In this document: positions 16,276-24,388 of the stretch, in pieces
How positions within the stretch are numbered: position 1 is the stretch's first letter
How the letters are laid out: each line of letters opens with the position of its first letter
Assembly: GCA_040635515.1 (NCBI GenBank)
Contig: JBEYHY010000003.1
Coordinates: 186,001-250,000 of the forward strand
Length of the DNA: 64,000 nucleotides
Source of the DNA: Prauserella_A sp040635515
GTDB lineage: Bacteria; Actinomycetota; Actinomycetes; Mycobacteriales; Pseudonocardiaceae
Direction: 5' to 3'
Translations under genes and position numbers: made by a program
The notes under the pieces: generated by a model
The model's database searches: none
Told to the model about the DNA's origin: nothing
The model's input: only the letters and a program-made list of their open reading frames with translations

Positions 16276-17076
16276 GTGGCTCCATTGATGAGCGTGCAGG
16301 GCCTCGGCGTCACCTACGGTTCGGGCCCCGCGGCGGTGCGGGCGATCGAAGAGCTGAGCTTCGACGTCCGGAGCGGTGAGTTCCTCACGGTCGTCGGGCC
16401 GTCCGGGTGCGGGAAGACCACGCTGCTGCGATGTGTTGCCGGCCTGATGTCGCCGACGAACGGATCGGTGCTCTTCGAGGGCACCGCCGTTGCCGGTCCT
16501 CCGGCGGGGCTGGCCATGGTGTTCCAGGACTACAGCAGGTCGCTCATGCCGTGGCGCACCGTGCACGACAACGTGACCTTCCCGCTGTCCAACGCGGGTA
16601 CCCCCAAGGCGGAGCGCAACCGCCTTGCCGAGGAATCGCTGCGGGCCGTCGGCGTCGATCATTTCGCCGACAAGCACCCGTGGCAGCTTTCCGGGGGAAT
16701 GCAGCAGCGGGTCGCGATCGCGAGGGCGCTTGCATACCGGCCCAAGCTGCTGCTGATGGACGAACCCTTCGCCGCCGTCGACGCGCAGACGAGAGCCGAC
16801 CTCGAAGACCTCGTCCTGAAGGTCAAGAGCGAGTTCGAGGTGACGATCATGTTCGTCACCCACGACATCGACGAATCGGTCTATCTCGGCGACCGTGTCG
16901 TGGTGCTGTCCAAGCCGCCGACGCACGTCGACCGCATCGTCGACGTCGACCTCGGCGAGCACCGCGACCAGGTGACCACCAAGGAGACCCCCGAGTTCGC
17001 GCATCTGCGAGCCGACGTGTTCCGCGCGATCAAGGAATTGGGCGCGACCGCGGCACCAGCGCTGAACGGCAACTAG
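16276..17076 (+). CDS. ABC importer ATPase (SsuB/TauB-like)
   Basis: A 266-residue ATPase with Walker A GPSGCGKTT, Q-loop MVFQDYSRSLMPWRTV, signature LSGGMQQRVAIARAL, Walker B LLLMDEPFAAVD and His switch VTHDIDESVYL. The GTG at 16276 is 3 bp after the binding-protein stop; ATG 16288 is an alternative. The closing segment is acidic and short, with no regulatory domain. It energises the importer encoded by the three preceding genes. Confidence 0.93.
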   Translation: MAPLMSVQGLGVTYGSGPAAVRAIEELSFDVRSGEFLTVVGPSGCGKTTLLRCVAGLMSPTNGSVLFEGTAVAGPPAGLAMVFQDYSRSLMPWRTVHDNVTFPLSNAGTPKAERNRLAEESLRAVGVDHFADKHPWQLSGGMQQRVAIARALAYRPKLLLMDEPFAAVDAQTRADLEDLVLKVKSEFEVTIMFVTHDIDESVYLGDRVVVLSKPPTHVDRIVDVDLGEHRDQVTTKETPEFAHLRADVFRAIKELGATAAPALNGN

Positions 17077-17093
17077 AAAGTGAGGAGAGCACG

Positions 17094-18305
17094 GTGGACG
17101 TTGGAACCGCGTACGGGCGCCCGCAGGGCAGCACGCTGCCGGAACTGTCCAGGGTCGGTCCCGGCACGCCTTACGGCGAGGTGCTGCGCCGATACTGGCA
17201 ACCCGTCGCGCTCACCAGTGACGCGACGACGACGCCGAAACGACTGAAGATCCTCGGCGAGGACCTGATCCTGTTCCGGACGAAGTCGGGCAAGCCGGGC
17301 CTGCTCGCTCCCGACTGCGCGCACAGGGGAGCGTCGCTGTACTACGGCGGTGTCGAGGACGACGGTATTCGGTGCTGTTACCACGGCTGGCTGTTCGACC
17401 CGGAGGGACGCTGCCTTGAGCAGCCGTGCGAACCGGACAACGGGCGGCACAGGGACCGGGTCAGGCAACCCTGGTATCCGGTGAGGGAATACCACGGACT
17501 GATCTTCGCCTACCTGGGACCGCCCGATCGGAAACCGGTCTTCCCGGTATACGACGTGCTTGATGACGACAGCTTCGGCACGATCATCGCCGACGACAAC
17601 AGCTTCGGCGGGGGCGGGCCCGCCGAACTGGACTTCAATTGGCTCTACCACTGGGAAAACGTGCTCGACCCGTTCCACGTGCCGATCCTGCACGCGCGCT
17701 TCAGCGGAACCCAGTTCGTACCGGCCATGGCGATCCTGCCCGAGTGCAAGTTCGAGTACACGCCGGTCGGTGTCAGGGTCCGCTCGTTCCGGCAGCTCAC
17801 CGAACGCGAACAGCTCGACAGGGTCACCGAGGTCGTCTTCCCCAACATCCGGCTCGTGGCGAGTCCCAAGCTCACCGCGGCGGGCCCCGCGAGGTTCGTC
17901 GGCTGGGTCGTTCCCTTCGACGACACCAACTGCAAGGTGTTCACGCTCGCGAGGGTCGATCATCCCGACGCGCTGACCGAGGAGCGCAGCAGGGTCGGCG
18001 GCAAGCTGTGGCACGAACTCGGCGAAGCCGAGCACAGGAGATACCCCGGCGACTACGAGGCACAGAAGTCGCAGGGCGACGTGGCAAGCCGCTCGCGGGA
18101 GTTCCTCACGACCACCGATCAGGGCGTCACGATGCTGCGCAGAATGATGGCCAAGCAGGCGAAACTCGTCGCGGAGGGCGGTGACCCCGCCGGTGTCCAG
18201 CTCCTGCCCGATTCGGGGGGCACGGGAGACACCGTGTTGTTCCGCATCGAGGCGGGCAACTACATCAGCGTGCGGGACGAGCCCGCCGAAGCACCCGCGC
18301 GCTGA
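17094..18305 (+). CDS. Rieske non-heme iron oxygenase, large subunit (aromatic O-demethylase-like)
   Basis: A 403-residue oxygenase. The Rieske 2Fe-2S ligands are Cys75, His77, Cys94 and His97 (CAHRGA, then RCCYHGW). The mononuclear iron site is in the segment beginning at Asn182 (NWLYHWENVLDPFHVPILH), with His195 and His200 as ligands and Asp192 bridging to the Rieske centre. The opening SRVGPGTPYGEVLRRYWQPV and the FAYLGPPD segment resemble LigXa-type O-demethylases and phthalate dioxygenases. The GTG at 17094 follows GAGGAG by 6 bases. Its electron donor is the next gene. Beside a homoprotocatechuate pathway, O-demethylation of a methoxy-phenylacetate is the attractive reading, but the substrate is not shown by sequence. 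Confidence 0.9.
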   Translation: MDVGTAYGRPQGSTLPELSRVGPGTPYGEVLRRYWQPVALTSDATTTPKRLKILGEDLILFRTKSGKPGLLAPDCAHRGASLYYGGVEDDGIRCCYHGWLFDPEGRCLEQPCEPDNGRHRDRVRQPWYPVREYHGLIFAYLGPPDRKPVFPVYDVLDDDSFGTIIADDNSFGGGGPAELDFNWLYHWENVLDPFHVPILHARFSGTQFVPAMAILPECKFEYTPVGVRVRSFRQLTEREQLDRVTEVVFPNIRLVASPKLTAAGPARFVGWVVPFDDTNCKVFTLARVDHPDALTEERSRVGGKLWHELGEAEHRRYPGDYEAQKSQGDVASRSREFLTTTDQGVTMLRRMMAKQAKLVAEGGDPAGVQLLPDSGGTGDTVLFRIEAGNYISVRDEPAEAPAR

Positions 18306-18318
18306 CGAGGAGGACGAC

Positions 18319-19302
18319 GTGACCGCCGGAATCGCGGCAGAACCTCGCCGCGCCCATTCCCAGCACGAGCAGCGGCAGGTCAGGGTGACCGCCATGACCT
18401 GGCAGGCCGAAGGGGTGCTCTCGCTGGTGCTCGCCGATCCCGACGGCGGCGAGCTGGAACCGTGGGAGCCTGGTGCCCACATCGACCTGCTGCTCGGCAA
18501 CGGTCTCGAACGGCAGTACTCGTTGTGCGGGGACCCCGCCGATACGGCCGGCTGGACGGTCGCGGTGCTCGCCGAACCCGCGAGCAGGGGCGGGTCGGCG
18601 TGGATCCACCGGACGCTGCGGCCGGGCGATGTCCTCACGGTCCGCGGGCCGAGGAACAATTTCCCGCTCGCCGAGGCAGCGCAGTACCTGTTCATCGCGG
18701 GTGGCATCGGGATCACGCCCATCCTGCCGATGGTGTACGCCGTCGGCGGGACAGGCGCCCCGTGGCGACTGTTGTACGGCGGCCGCAGGAGGGACTCGAT
18801 GGCGTTTCTTTCCACGATCGAACGGTTCGGTGACAACGCGTTCGTGCGCCCCGAGGACGAGACGGGGCTACTCGACCTCGCCTCGGCGCTCGACTGGGTC
18901 GAACCGGGAGGCGTCGTCCACTGTTGCGGGCCCGAGCCGCTGATCACGGCCGTCGAGGCGGCGTGCGAGGAGCGCGCGATCCCGCTACGGGTCGAGCGAT
19001 TCGCCGCGAAGGCGCGGGACTCGTCGGGGGAGTCCGGCGCCTTCCAGGTCACGTGCCGCAGGTCGGGAGTCACCATCGAGGTCGGCCGGGACCAGTCCAT
19101 TGTGGATGCCGTCGAGGCCGCGGGGCTCGGGCCGCGGTACTCGTGTCTCGACGGGGTCTGCGGCACCTGCGAAACGGCGGTGTTCGAAGGCGAACCCGAG
19201 CACAGGGACTCCATCCTCAGCCAGGACGAACGGGATGCGGGTGACACGATGATGATCTGTGTGTCCCGCAGCCGGTCCGATCGGCTGGTACTCGATCTGT
19301 GA
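18319..19302 (+). CDS. Oxygenase reductase (VanB/phthalate dioxygenase reductase type)
   Basis: A 327-residue flavoprotein. The FMN/FAD-binding barrel has RQYSLCG at about residue 70. The NAD domain has IAGGIGITPILPM and HCCGPEPLI. A C-terminal plant-type 2Fe-2S ferredoxin domain has the cluster motif CLDGVCGTCETAVF and a final Cys in MMICVSRS. It passes electrons from NAD(P)H to the Rieske oxygenase encoded 13 bp upstream. The GTG at 18319 has GAGGAGGA upstream. The domain order (flavin, NAD, ferredoxin) is the class IA type found with single-subunit oxygenases. Confidence 0.93.
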   Translation: MTAGIAAEPRRAHSQHEQRQVRVTAMTWQAEGVLSLVLADPDGGELEPWEPGAHIDLLLGNGLERQYSLCGDPADTAGWTVAVLAEPASRGGSAWIHRTLRPGDVLTVRGPRNNFPLAEAAQYLFIAGGIGITPILPMVYAVGGTGAPWRLLYGGRRRDSMAFLSTIERFGDNAFVRPEDETGLLDLASALDWVEPGGVVHCCGPEPLITAVEAACEERAIPLRVERFAAKARDSSGESGAFQVTCRRSGVTIEVGRDQSIVDAVEAAGLGPRYSCLDGVCGTCETAVFEGEPEHRDSILSQDERDAGDTMMICVSRSRSDRLVLDL

Positions 19303-19310
19303 AGGCGGAC

Positions 19311-19778
19311 ATGACAACCTCGGCAACCCAAGATCGGCCACTGGCCATGCTCGACATCGACGGCGTGCTGGTGCTGGAAGATCCCGTCGTTCCGGTGGAG
19401 ACGCACACCGTGAGCGCCTACCGGCGCTGGGCGAGGGAAGTCCGGATTCCGGTCGGAGCGGCGGAGACGCTGCGTGAACTCGCGCGGCGGTTCGACATCG
19501 TGTGGGCGACGGCGTGGTCGCACAACGCGCACATCGCACTCGCCCCCGCGCTGGGTCTGCCCGAGGAGCCATGGCCGTTTCTCGCCGTCCAGTTCAACAA
19601 ACTGCCCGCCATCAGGGCGTATGCCGGGGGACGGCCGTGGGCGTGGATCGACGACAGCATCCACGACCTCGGCGAGGTGCCCGCCCCCGATGACGGCCTC
19701 CTCGTCCCGGTCGACGGCCGCAGGGGAATCACCGAGATCGATCCGGCCGATCTGCTGGAGAAACTCGGCCGTTTGTGA
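19311..19778 (+). CDS. Small HAD-like hydrolase domain protein
   Basis: A 155-residue protein of HAD type. Motif I is LDIDGVLVL, motif II is near WATAWSH and motif III/IV is AWIDDSIHD. It is small, with no cap domain, as in the HAD-fold proteins annotated only as HAD domain-containing in actinobacteria. An in-frame GTG at 19299 overlaps the reductase stop (GTGA), so the start could be four codons earlier. It is last in the transporter/oxygenase operon. A role in the catabolic pathway is not evident; it may be a housekeeping phosphatase carried along. Confidence 0.8.
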   Translation: MTTSATQDRPLAMLDIDGVLVLEDPVVPVETHTVSAYRRWAREVRIPVGAAETLRELARRFDIVWATAWSHNAHIALAPALGLPEEPWPFLAVQFNKLPAIRAYAGGRPWAWIDDSIHDLGEVPAPDDGLLVPVDGRRGITEIDPADLLEKLGRL

Positions 19779-19895
19779 GCCGGAGCGTGGCGCGCGTACG
19801 CAGGGGGGCCAGAACGAGGGAGCGGAGTGACGTCCTGTAAAAAGGAGCAGGATTGAGCACTGACAACAGGGTTCACTCCGTACTCAGATGATCAA

Positions 19896-20171
19896 GTGCC
19901 AGCGCGTCGACCTCCCGATCCCCGACTCAGTGCACTCGGCCGCGCGCTGAAACGCGTGAGGACCGAGCGTGGACTGACCCTCGACGAACTCGCCGCTCGC
20001 AGCGGTGTCTCGCGCAGGGTGCTTTCGTATGCCGAGGGCGGTCTCATCAATCCGGGGATACTGAGCTTCGTCGCCATCGTGCGCGCACTCGGCATCGACT
20101 CCGCCGAACTCCTCCAGCCGATGATGGACGAGATGGAGAAGCAGGCCGTCCAGGAGCAGGCTCCCGGCTGA
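19896..20171 (+). CDS. Small XRE-family HTH regulator
   Basis: A 91-residue protein that is almost entirely an XRE helix-turn-helix: LGRALKRVRTERGLTLDELA, then ARSGVSRRVLSYAEGGLINP, followed by a short acidic tail. GTG 19896 is the first usual start in this frame but has no good ribosome site. A strong AAAGGAG at 19841-19847 precedes TTG 19853, whose frame ends after 12 codons at TGA 19889. Skipping one base there would join that frame to this one. The true start, or a small frameshift, is therefore unresolved. Confidence 0.75.
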   Translation: MPARRPPDPRLSALGRALKRVRTERGLTLDELAARSGVSRRVLSYAEGGLINPGILSFVAIVRALGIDSAELLQPMMDEMEKQAVQEQAPG

Positions 20172-20786
20172 CACTCTCCATTGTGGCCGGCGCTGTCCAC
20201 ATGGGTCACGGCTTCCCGGCCTCGGGTCCGTCGGCCGACCATTCGTGTTCGTCATCGAGTATTCCTGTTCGAACCGGGAGAATCGCGCTATTTCTTGGAT
20301 AGCTCCCAGCTCACGCGGATTGTGCCGCTGATTGCGAAGCTTGCCGACATAGACGCCCGCGCATTTTCCGGTCCGTTCGCGATTCGTCTATAATCGGCGC
20401 CGCATATCGGGTGGGCGTTTGTGCTCGGCCAGGAAGTCCGGTTTCCGCGAAGGTGTTCGCTGCCATGGGCCGCTCGGGTCCCATGCGTTACCGGGGCCTG
20501 GGCCGAGGGCGGTCCGGCGGCGCGCGGGTGTCGTCGATCGATTTCGCGCTGTGTTCATGGGGTTTGCGGACAGTTAGCGTAACGATCAGCTACTTCTGCG
20601 GGGAAGTCCGATCTTCAGCAGAAGGCTCCCGCTTCGTTCCCCGGACATCCACCCGGTAGTGCCGGTCGCTTGACGGCGGCGGGTGTGGTGGTGGCAGACT
20701 TCCCCCAGGATCAGGGCCCCATCTGGTTGCGGAAAGTGATGTGGTTGCTGCTCTCACCCCGGAAGGGGGTAACAATGTCCGTGGTC
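20172..20786. other. Non-coding region between XRE and the DUF397 promoter
   Basis: About 600 bp without a convincing gene. A TATAAT hexamer occurs at 20389-20394 but without a clear -35 partner. Frames present are short and of poor composition. No RNA gene was recognised. Confidence 0.4.
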
Positions 20787-20854
20787 TTGCGTTTTAGTTG
20801 ACTCTCCTGCTCGGGGTCCTATACTCCGTGCTTGTTACATCAACTAAAACGCAA
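20787..20854 (+). promoter_or_regulatory. Strong promoter bracketed by a perfect 15-bp inverted repeat
   Basis: TTGCGTTTTAGTTGA (20787-20801) and its exact reverse complement (20840-20854) flank 38 bp. The left arm runs into a -35 box, TTGACT (20798-20803). A -10 box, TATACT (20820-20825), follows after 16 bp. The right arm would lie about +9 to +23 of the transcript. The layout suggests repressor binding at two sites, or a hairpin between RNA and promoter DNA copies, controlling the DUF397 gene 127 bp further on. The local sequence is AT-rich. Confidence 0.7.
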
Positions 20855-20981
20855 ACTTTCACATTTATGTTGTGGTCTTATCGGTCTCACGCGTCGCTTA
20901 CCCACGTGCTTCTTGCCTCCTGCGACGCCTCATGGCCTGACCAGACGTGGATATGAGAACGTTTGAGAACGGAGTCCTTGG

Positions 20982-21185
20982 ATGGTTGACGATCTCTCCC
21001 GTGCGAGCTGGCGCAAAAGCACCTTCAGCGGCGGCGGCAACGACTGCGTGGAGGTCGCATTCCTCAATGAGGGAATGGCTGTGCGTGACTCGAAGAACCC
21101 GAAGGCCGGTGCGCTGCGGCTTCCCGAATCGGAGTGGAAGCTGCTGATGGCCGCGGCCCGCTCGGGGAGCCTCGACCTGCGCTAG
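20982..21185 (+). CDS. DUF397 domain protein
   Basis: A 67-residue protein matching the DUF397 pattern closely: ASWRKSTFSGGGNDCVEVAF, then VRDSKNPKAGALRLPESEW. In Streptomyces and relatives such small proteins (BldB-like, Scr-type) partner long XRE regulators and modulate development or antibiotic production. Here no full-length XRE/DUF5753 partner is adjacent; only the 91-residue XRE gene 810 bp upstream is present. The leader from the bracketed promoter would be about 150 nt. Confidence 0.93.
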   Translation: MVDDLSRASWRKSTFSGGGNDCVEVAFLNEGMAVRDSKNPKAGALRLPESEWKLLMAAARSGSLDLR

Positions 21186-21257
21186 CCGACTTGCGGGGCG
21201 TGACGACGGCGCCGGACCTGGACCCTGATCCGTAGCCTTTCCACGACGAGACCCCAG

Positions 21258-21299
21258 GATGCGCCGGCGCCTGCCTGTCAAGGCAGGTACCGGCGCATC
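21258..21299 (+). terminator. Hairpin terminator after the DUF397 gene
   Basis: The stem is GATGCGCCGG (21258-21267) with CCGGCGCATC (21290-21299). An inner stem CCTGCCT pairs with AGGCAGG around a 4-base loop. It lies 72 bp past the DUF397 stop and lacks a U-tract. Confidence 0.65.
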
Positions 21300-21443
21300 G
21301 CGTCAATATCGAGCCCCCGTGTCCGGTGGATGCGGGGGCTCGCGGCCGTCCGTGAACCCGTGACCCGTGAGCGAAGAAAGCGCCACGTAAGCGCCGTTGG
21401 TGATCCTTGTCCCGCGAAAGCGCGTTCAGGAGGGAACCACCGT

Positions 21444-22163
21444 ATGGCTGGGAACAACGACCGGGTTCGGTACGTCGTGTTCGGCTTCGGCGAATCGTGG
21501 TGCATCCGGCACCCCGCCCTCGCGGCGGCCGCGGGCCGGTGCCGACGGTTCGCCGAGGCTGTGCAAACCGTGCAAGCGGCGCAGGGTGTGCGGGGTGGGC
21601 ACGCCGTCGAGAATGGCAGGCAGGCGCGGCGGCGAGCGGGTGCCCACCCGTGGCCACTGACGCTCATCGCGGACACCGACGACGCCGACCCTGCGAGCGT
21701 CTACCACTACGGCAATCAACTGGCCGCCACCGTGCCGCACATCGAAGCGGCCATCGAGGCCGTCGAGGCACACATCGATCTGCTGAGGGAACACAGTGCG
21801 GTCGCGCGCTCGGCGCGCGAACTCGGCGAGGCGCGCGCTGATCTGCGCGAACTCCAGTGGGTACTCGACCAGACACAACTGTTCGTCGCCGGGCTCGACC
21901 TCATCGGCGACCGGCTCGACGAACTGGGCTCCGCCGCTGCCCGCCGTTACGTCGAGGTGGCCGAGTCAGCCGAGCACGCCGTGACGACCATCCACACCGT
22001 GCCACGGCACACTCCGCTGTGGCACGCGGCGGCTTCGGCGCTCAACGAGGCGATCGCCGCCTTCGATCGCGTCGCGGCGACCGTCGACGACGAACTGGCC
22101 GACATCGAGGCCGCGACCGACCGGCTCGTGGCGGTGCCCGCGCTGCTGCCAAGCGGCGCCTGA
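21444..22163 (+). CDS. Hypothetical helical protein
   Basis: A 239-residue protein that I do not recognise. The first 85 residues are basic and contain RYVVFGFGESWCIRHP. From about residue 90 it is strongly helical with heptad-like Ala/Leu/Glu spacing (HIEAAIEAVEAHIDLLREHS, ELADIEAATDRL), suggesting a coiled coil. The ATG at 21444 has AGGAGGG 9 bases upstream. There are no signal peptide, membrane segment or catalytic motif. It stands alone after the DUF397 terminator. Codon composition and the ribosome site support expression. Confidence 0.65.
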   Translation: MAGNNDRVRYVVFGFGESWCIRHPALAAAAGRCRRFAEAVQTVQAAQGVRGGHAVENGRQARRRAGAHPWPLTLIADTDDADPASVYHYGNQLAATVPHIEAAIEAVEAHIDLLREHSAVARSARELGEARADLRELQWVLDQTQLFVAGLDLIGDRLDELGSAAARRYVEVAESAEHAVTTIHTVPRHTPLWHAAASALNEAIAAFDRVAATVDDELADIEAATDRLVAVPALLPSGA

Positions 22164-22296
22164 CTGACCCGGCGCTTACCTCACCCGGTCGTTCCGGTTG
22201 CCCGTGAAATGTCCACTGTGGATGCCAATGGGATGAATCGGTGTTTGTTCGCTATTGCGGACGTGTACTGACCGCTTTGGCCGGGACGCTGGCGTC

Positions 22297-22728
22297 ATGA
22301 CGAACAAGAGCGCACGTGAAGAGACGAGGCTTTCGGCCTACCTCGGATACCGGGACGCACCGGCGGCCATCGACTGGCTTGAGTCGGCGGCCGGGTTCGA
22401 GACGACCACGAGATTCGCCGACGAGTCCGGCGGCCTCGCCCACTCCGAACTGCGGATGGGTGAGGTCGCGATCGTGGTCTTCAGCGACAGGTCCGGGTAC
22501 CAGCGCGCTCCGCGCAAGGGTGACACCTGCGGGCTCGGGCTCTATGTCATCCTCGCCGACGAGGCGGCCGTCGACCTCGTGTACGAGCGCGCGACGGCGG
22601 CGGGTGCCACCGTGGTGTGGAAGCCCGAGGGCAACGAATGGGGCAACTACCGTTGCCGCGTCGAGGATCCGGAGGGGTTCGAATGGACCTTCGGCACCTA
22701 TCGGCCCGGACTCCCGCAGGGATGGTGA
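22297..22728 (+). CDS. VOC (glyoxalase/bleomycin-resistance fold) family protein
   Basis: A 143-residue protein of the vicinal oxygen chelate fold: LSAYLGYRDAPAAIDWLESA at the start, LGLYVILADEAAVDLVYERA in the middle and YRCRVEDPEGFEWTFGTYRP at the end. The family includes metal-dependent enzymes and drug-binding proteins. The conserved closing Glu/Asp positions are present, but no substrate can be assigned. It is probably monocistronic, upstream of a methyltransferase reading the same way. Confidence 0.87.
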   Translation: MTNKSAREETRLSAYLGYRDAPAAIDWLESAAGFETTTRFADESGGLAHSELRMGEVAIVVFSDRSGYQRAPRKGDTCGLGLYVILADEAAVDLVYERATAAGATVVWKPEGNEWGNYRCRVEDPEGFEWTFGTYRPGLPQGW

Positions 22729-22842
22729 CGACGGTTCCCCGGTCTCGGCGGCATCGCGAGTCGGCATCCGGTGGGCCGAATCCCGGTCCACCGGTACTAC
22801 GCTGGCTTGGCCACACCCGGTTTGCCGATCAGTGAGGTCGAG

Positions 22843-23703
22843 ATGGCGGACACAGCGTCGAGGTCGCCGAGCCAGACTCCCGCGGGCCTGGATCCGCTGG
22901 ACACGACAAGGCCGAGCATCGCGCGGGTCTACGACGGTTTCCTCGGGGGCAAGAACTACTACGAGGTCGACCGGCAGGTCATGGTCAAGATCAACCAGGT
23001 CGTCCCGGAAGCGGTGCACATCGCCAGGGGCAACAGGGGATTCCTCAACAGGGCCTGCCGGTTCCTCACCGATCAGGCAGGGATCGACCAGTACCTCGAT
23101 TGTGGTTCCGGGCTGCCCACCGCCGAGAACACCCACCAGATCGTCCAGCGCGCCAACAAGCAGGCACGGGTGGTCTACGTCGACAACGACCCCGTCGTTC
23201 TCGCGCACGGGCGTGCGCTGCTTGAGGAGAACGACAACGTGCACATGGTGGCCGCCGACATCTTCAAGCCGGGCGACGTGCTGAACAACGAGGTCGTGCG
23301 CAGGCACATCGACTTCTCCCAACCCATGGTGCTGCTCCAGGTCGGCACCCTGCACCACCTCGAAGGCGACGGCGGCCCCGAGGTGATGAGGGAATACGTC
23401 GAAGCGCTTCCCTCCGGTTCCTACGTCGTGTTCTCGCACTTCCTGGACCCGGAGGAACCCGAGCTGACGGCGATCGCCAAACGCATCGAGGACATCCTGG
23501 TGCACGGGCCGATGGGTGCGGGCCGCTTCCGCACCCGTGCCGAGATTCTCGGAATGCTGGGAGGGCTTGAACTGGTCAAGCCCAACGCGCTGGCGGAGCC
23601 GGGCCTCGCGGTGTGTGACGAATGGTGGCCGGACGGCCCGAAGCTGGCGCCGGTCAGCCCGGCCGCGCGGTGTATCGCCGGAGCCGTGGGCCGCAAACCC
23701 TGA
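22843..23703 (+). CDS. SAM-dependent methyltransferase, DUF574 family
   Basis: A 286-residue protein. DUF574 hallmarks are ARVYDGFLGGKNYYEVDR near residue 30, then RGNRGFLNRACRFL and YLDCGSGLPTAENTHQI (SAM-binding loop) and VVYVDNDPVVLAHGRALL. These proteins are abundant in Streptomyces and Pseudonocardiaceae, often near DUF397/XRE regulators, and their targets are unknown. GAGG 5 bases before ATG 22843 fixes the start. A second, divergent copy lies at 53204-54013. Confidence 0.92.
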   Translation: MADTASRSPSQTPAGLDPLDTTRPSIARVYDGFLGGKNYYEVDRQVMVKINQVVPEAVHIARGNRGFLNRACRFLTDQAGIDQYLDCGSGLPTAENTHQIVQRANKQARVVYVDNDPVVLAHGRALLEENDNVHMVAADIFKPGDVLNNEVVRRHIDFSQPMVLLQVGTLHHLEGDGGPEVMREYVEALPSGSYVVFSHFLDPEEPELTAIAKRIEDILVHGPMGAGRFRTRAEILGMLGGLELVKPNALAEPGLAVCDEWWPDGPKLAPVSPAARCIAGAVGRKP

Positions 23704-23738
23704 CAGGGGGCCACGTTCGCGGACGCGGATCTCCTTTG

Positions 23739-24269
23739 TCACCGGATTTCGGGTAGTTCCACGGCGCCGGCCGCGTGCAACGGGTCCTTGAGAAAGCGCA
23801 GCAGGGACATGCCGATGCCGTAGGTGTTGAGCCTGCGCGCCGGTGTGATGCGAACGAAGCCGCCACCCGGTTTGTCGAGTTCGCCGTGGCTGGTGATCGA
23901 GGAGAGCTTGCCGGCTTCGACGAGCCGCAGCAGCCCCGGATCGTCCTGGCTCACCAGTTCGGCGACGCCTTGGAACTGGATCGCGGCGGGAGGCCCCATC
24001 GGAAGCCTTCGTACCGGAATGTTCACCGCGACATACGGGTTCGCGGCGATGTTCCTCGCCTTTCTGCTCGTGAGCGTCGTGTTCAGGTACAGGATCTGCG
24101 GGTTCCTCGTGTCGCGGGCCACCGCCTGATAGAGCATCCCGGCCACGTGAGCGCGCCCCGCTGGGGAACTCGTGGCCAGCGCGCAGAACGAGCGCTTGGC
24201 GATGAGACGTTCGACGTGTTCGAGGGAAGGCCGGTGCAGTCGCTGAGCTTCGGTCAGGTTCGTTGTCAT
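23739..24269 (-). CDS. Pyridoxamine 5'-phosphate oxidase-like flavin/F420-binding protein
   Basis: A 176-residue split-barrel protein. The N-terminal core is IAKRSFCALATSSPAGRAHV, with strands ILYLNTTLTSRKARNIAANP and VAVNIPVRRLP. This is the general PPOX fold that binds FMN, F420 or heme. The C-terminal LDKPGGGFVRITPARRLNTYG is common in uncharacterised actinobacterial members. ATG 24269 was chosen as the family-like start; upstream in-frame starts exist. Its stop lies 36 bp from that of the convergent methyltransferase. Confidence 0.82.
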   Translation of the reverse strand: MTTNLTEAQRLHRPSLEHVERLIAKRSFCALATSSPAGRAHVAGMLYQAVARDTRNPQILYLNTTLTSRKARNIAANPYVAVNIPVRRLPMGPPAAIQFQGVAELVSQDDPGLLRLVEAGKLSSITSHGELDKPGGGFVRITPARRLNTYGIGMSLLRFLKDPLHAAGAVELPEIR

Positions 24270-24388
24270 GTCTCCACCCCACCGCGGTTCGGCTCCGGTT
24301 GCCATGGCCGACCGGCTCGACCGCATAAGGGAAGCGCTCATGGCGGGCAGCCGTGTTGCCGTGGTGGCAATGCGCGTAACGTCGGTGT

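Noticed and set aside
15388..17004. Minus-strand frame of 538 codons opposite the binding protein and ATPase genes
   Set aside because: Antisense shadow; composition dominated by Arg/Gly/Val with no fold signature.
16407..18305. A longer Rieske oxygenase starting inside the ATPase gene
   Set aside because: The extra N-terminus is an out-of-frame reading of the ATPase gene. GTG 17094 with a ribosome site is the start.
17073..19664. Long minus-strand open frame of 863 codons
   Set aside because: It is antisense to the Rieske oxygenase, reductase and HAD genes, which have clear motifs. Its sequence is low-complexity Arg/Ser/Pro-rich, typical of shadow frames in high-GC DNA.
20267..20275. GTTCGAACC resembling a tRNA T-arm
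   Set aside because: No matching acceptor, D-arm or anticodon arm could be built upstream on either strand.
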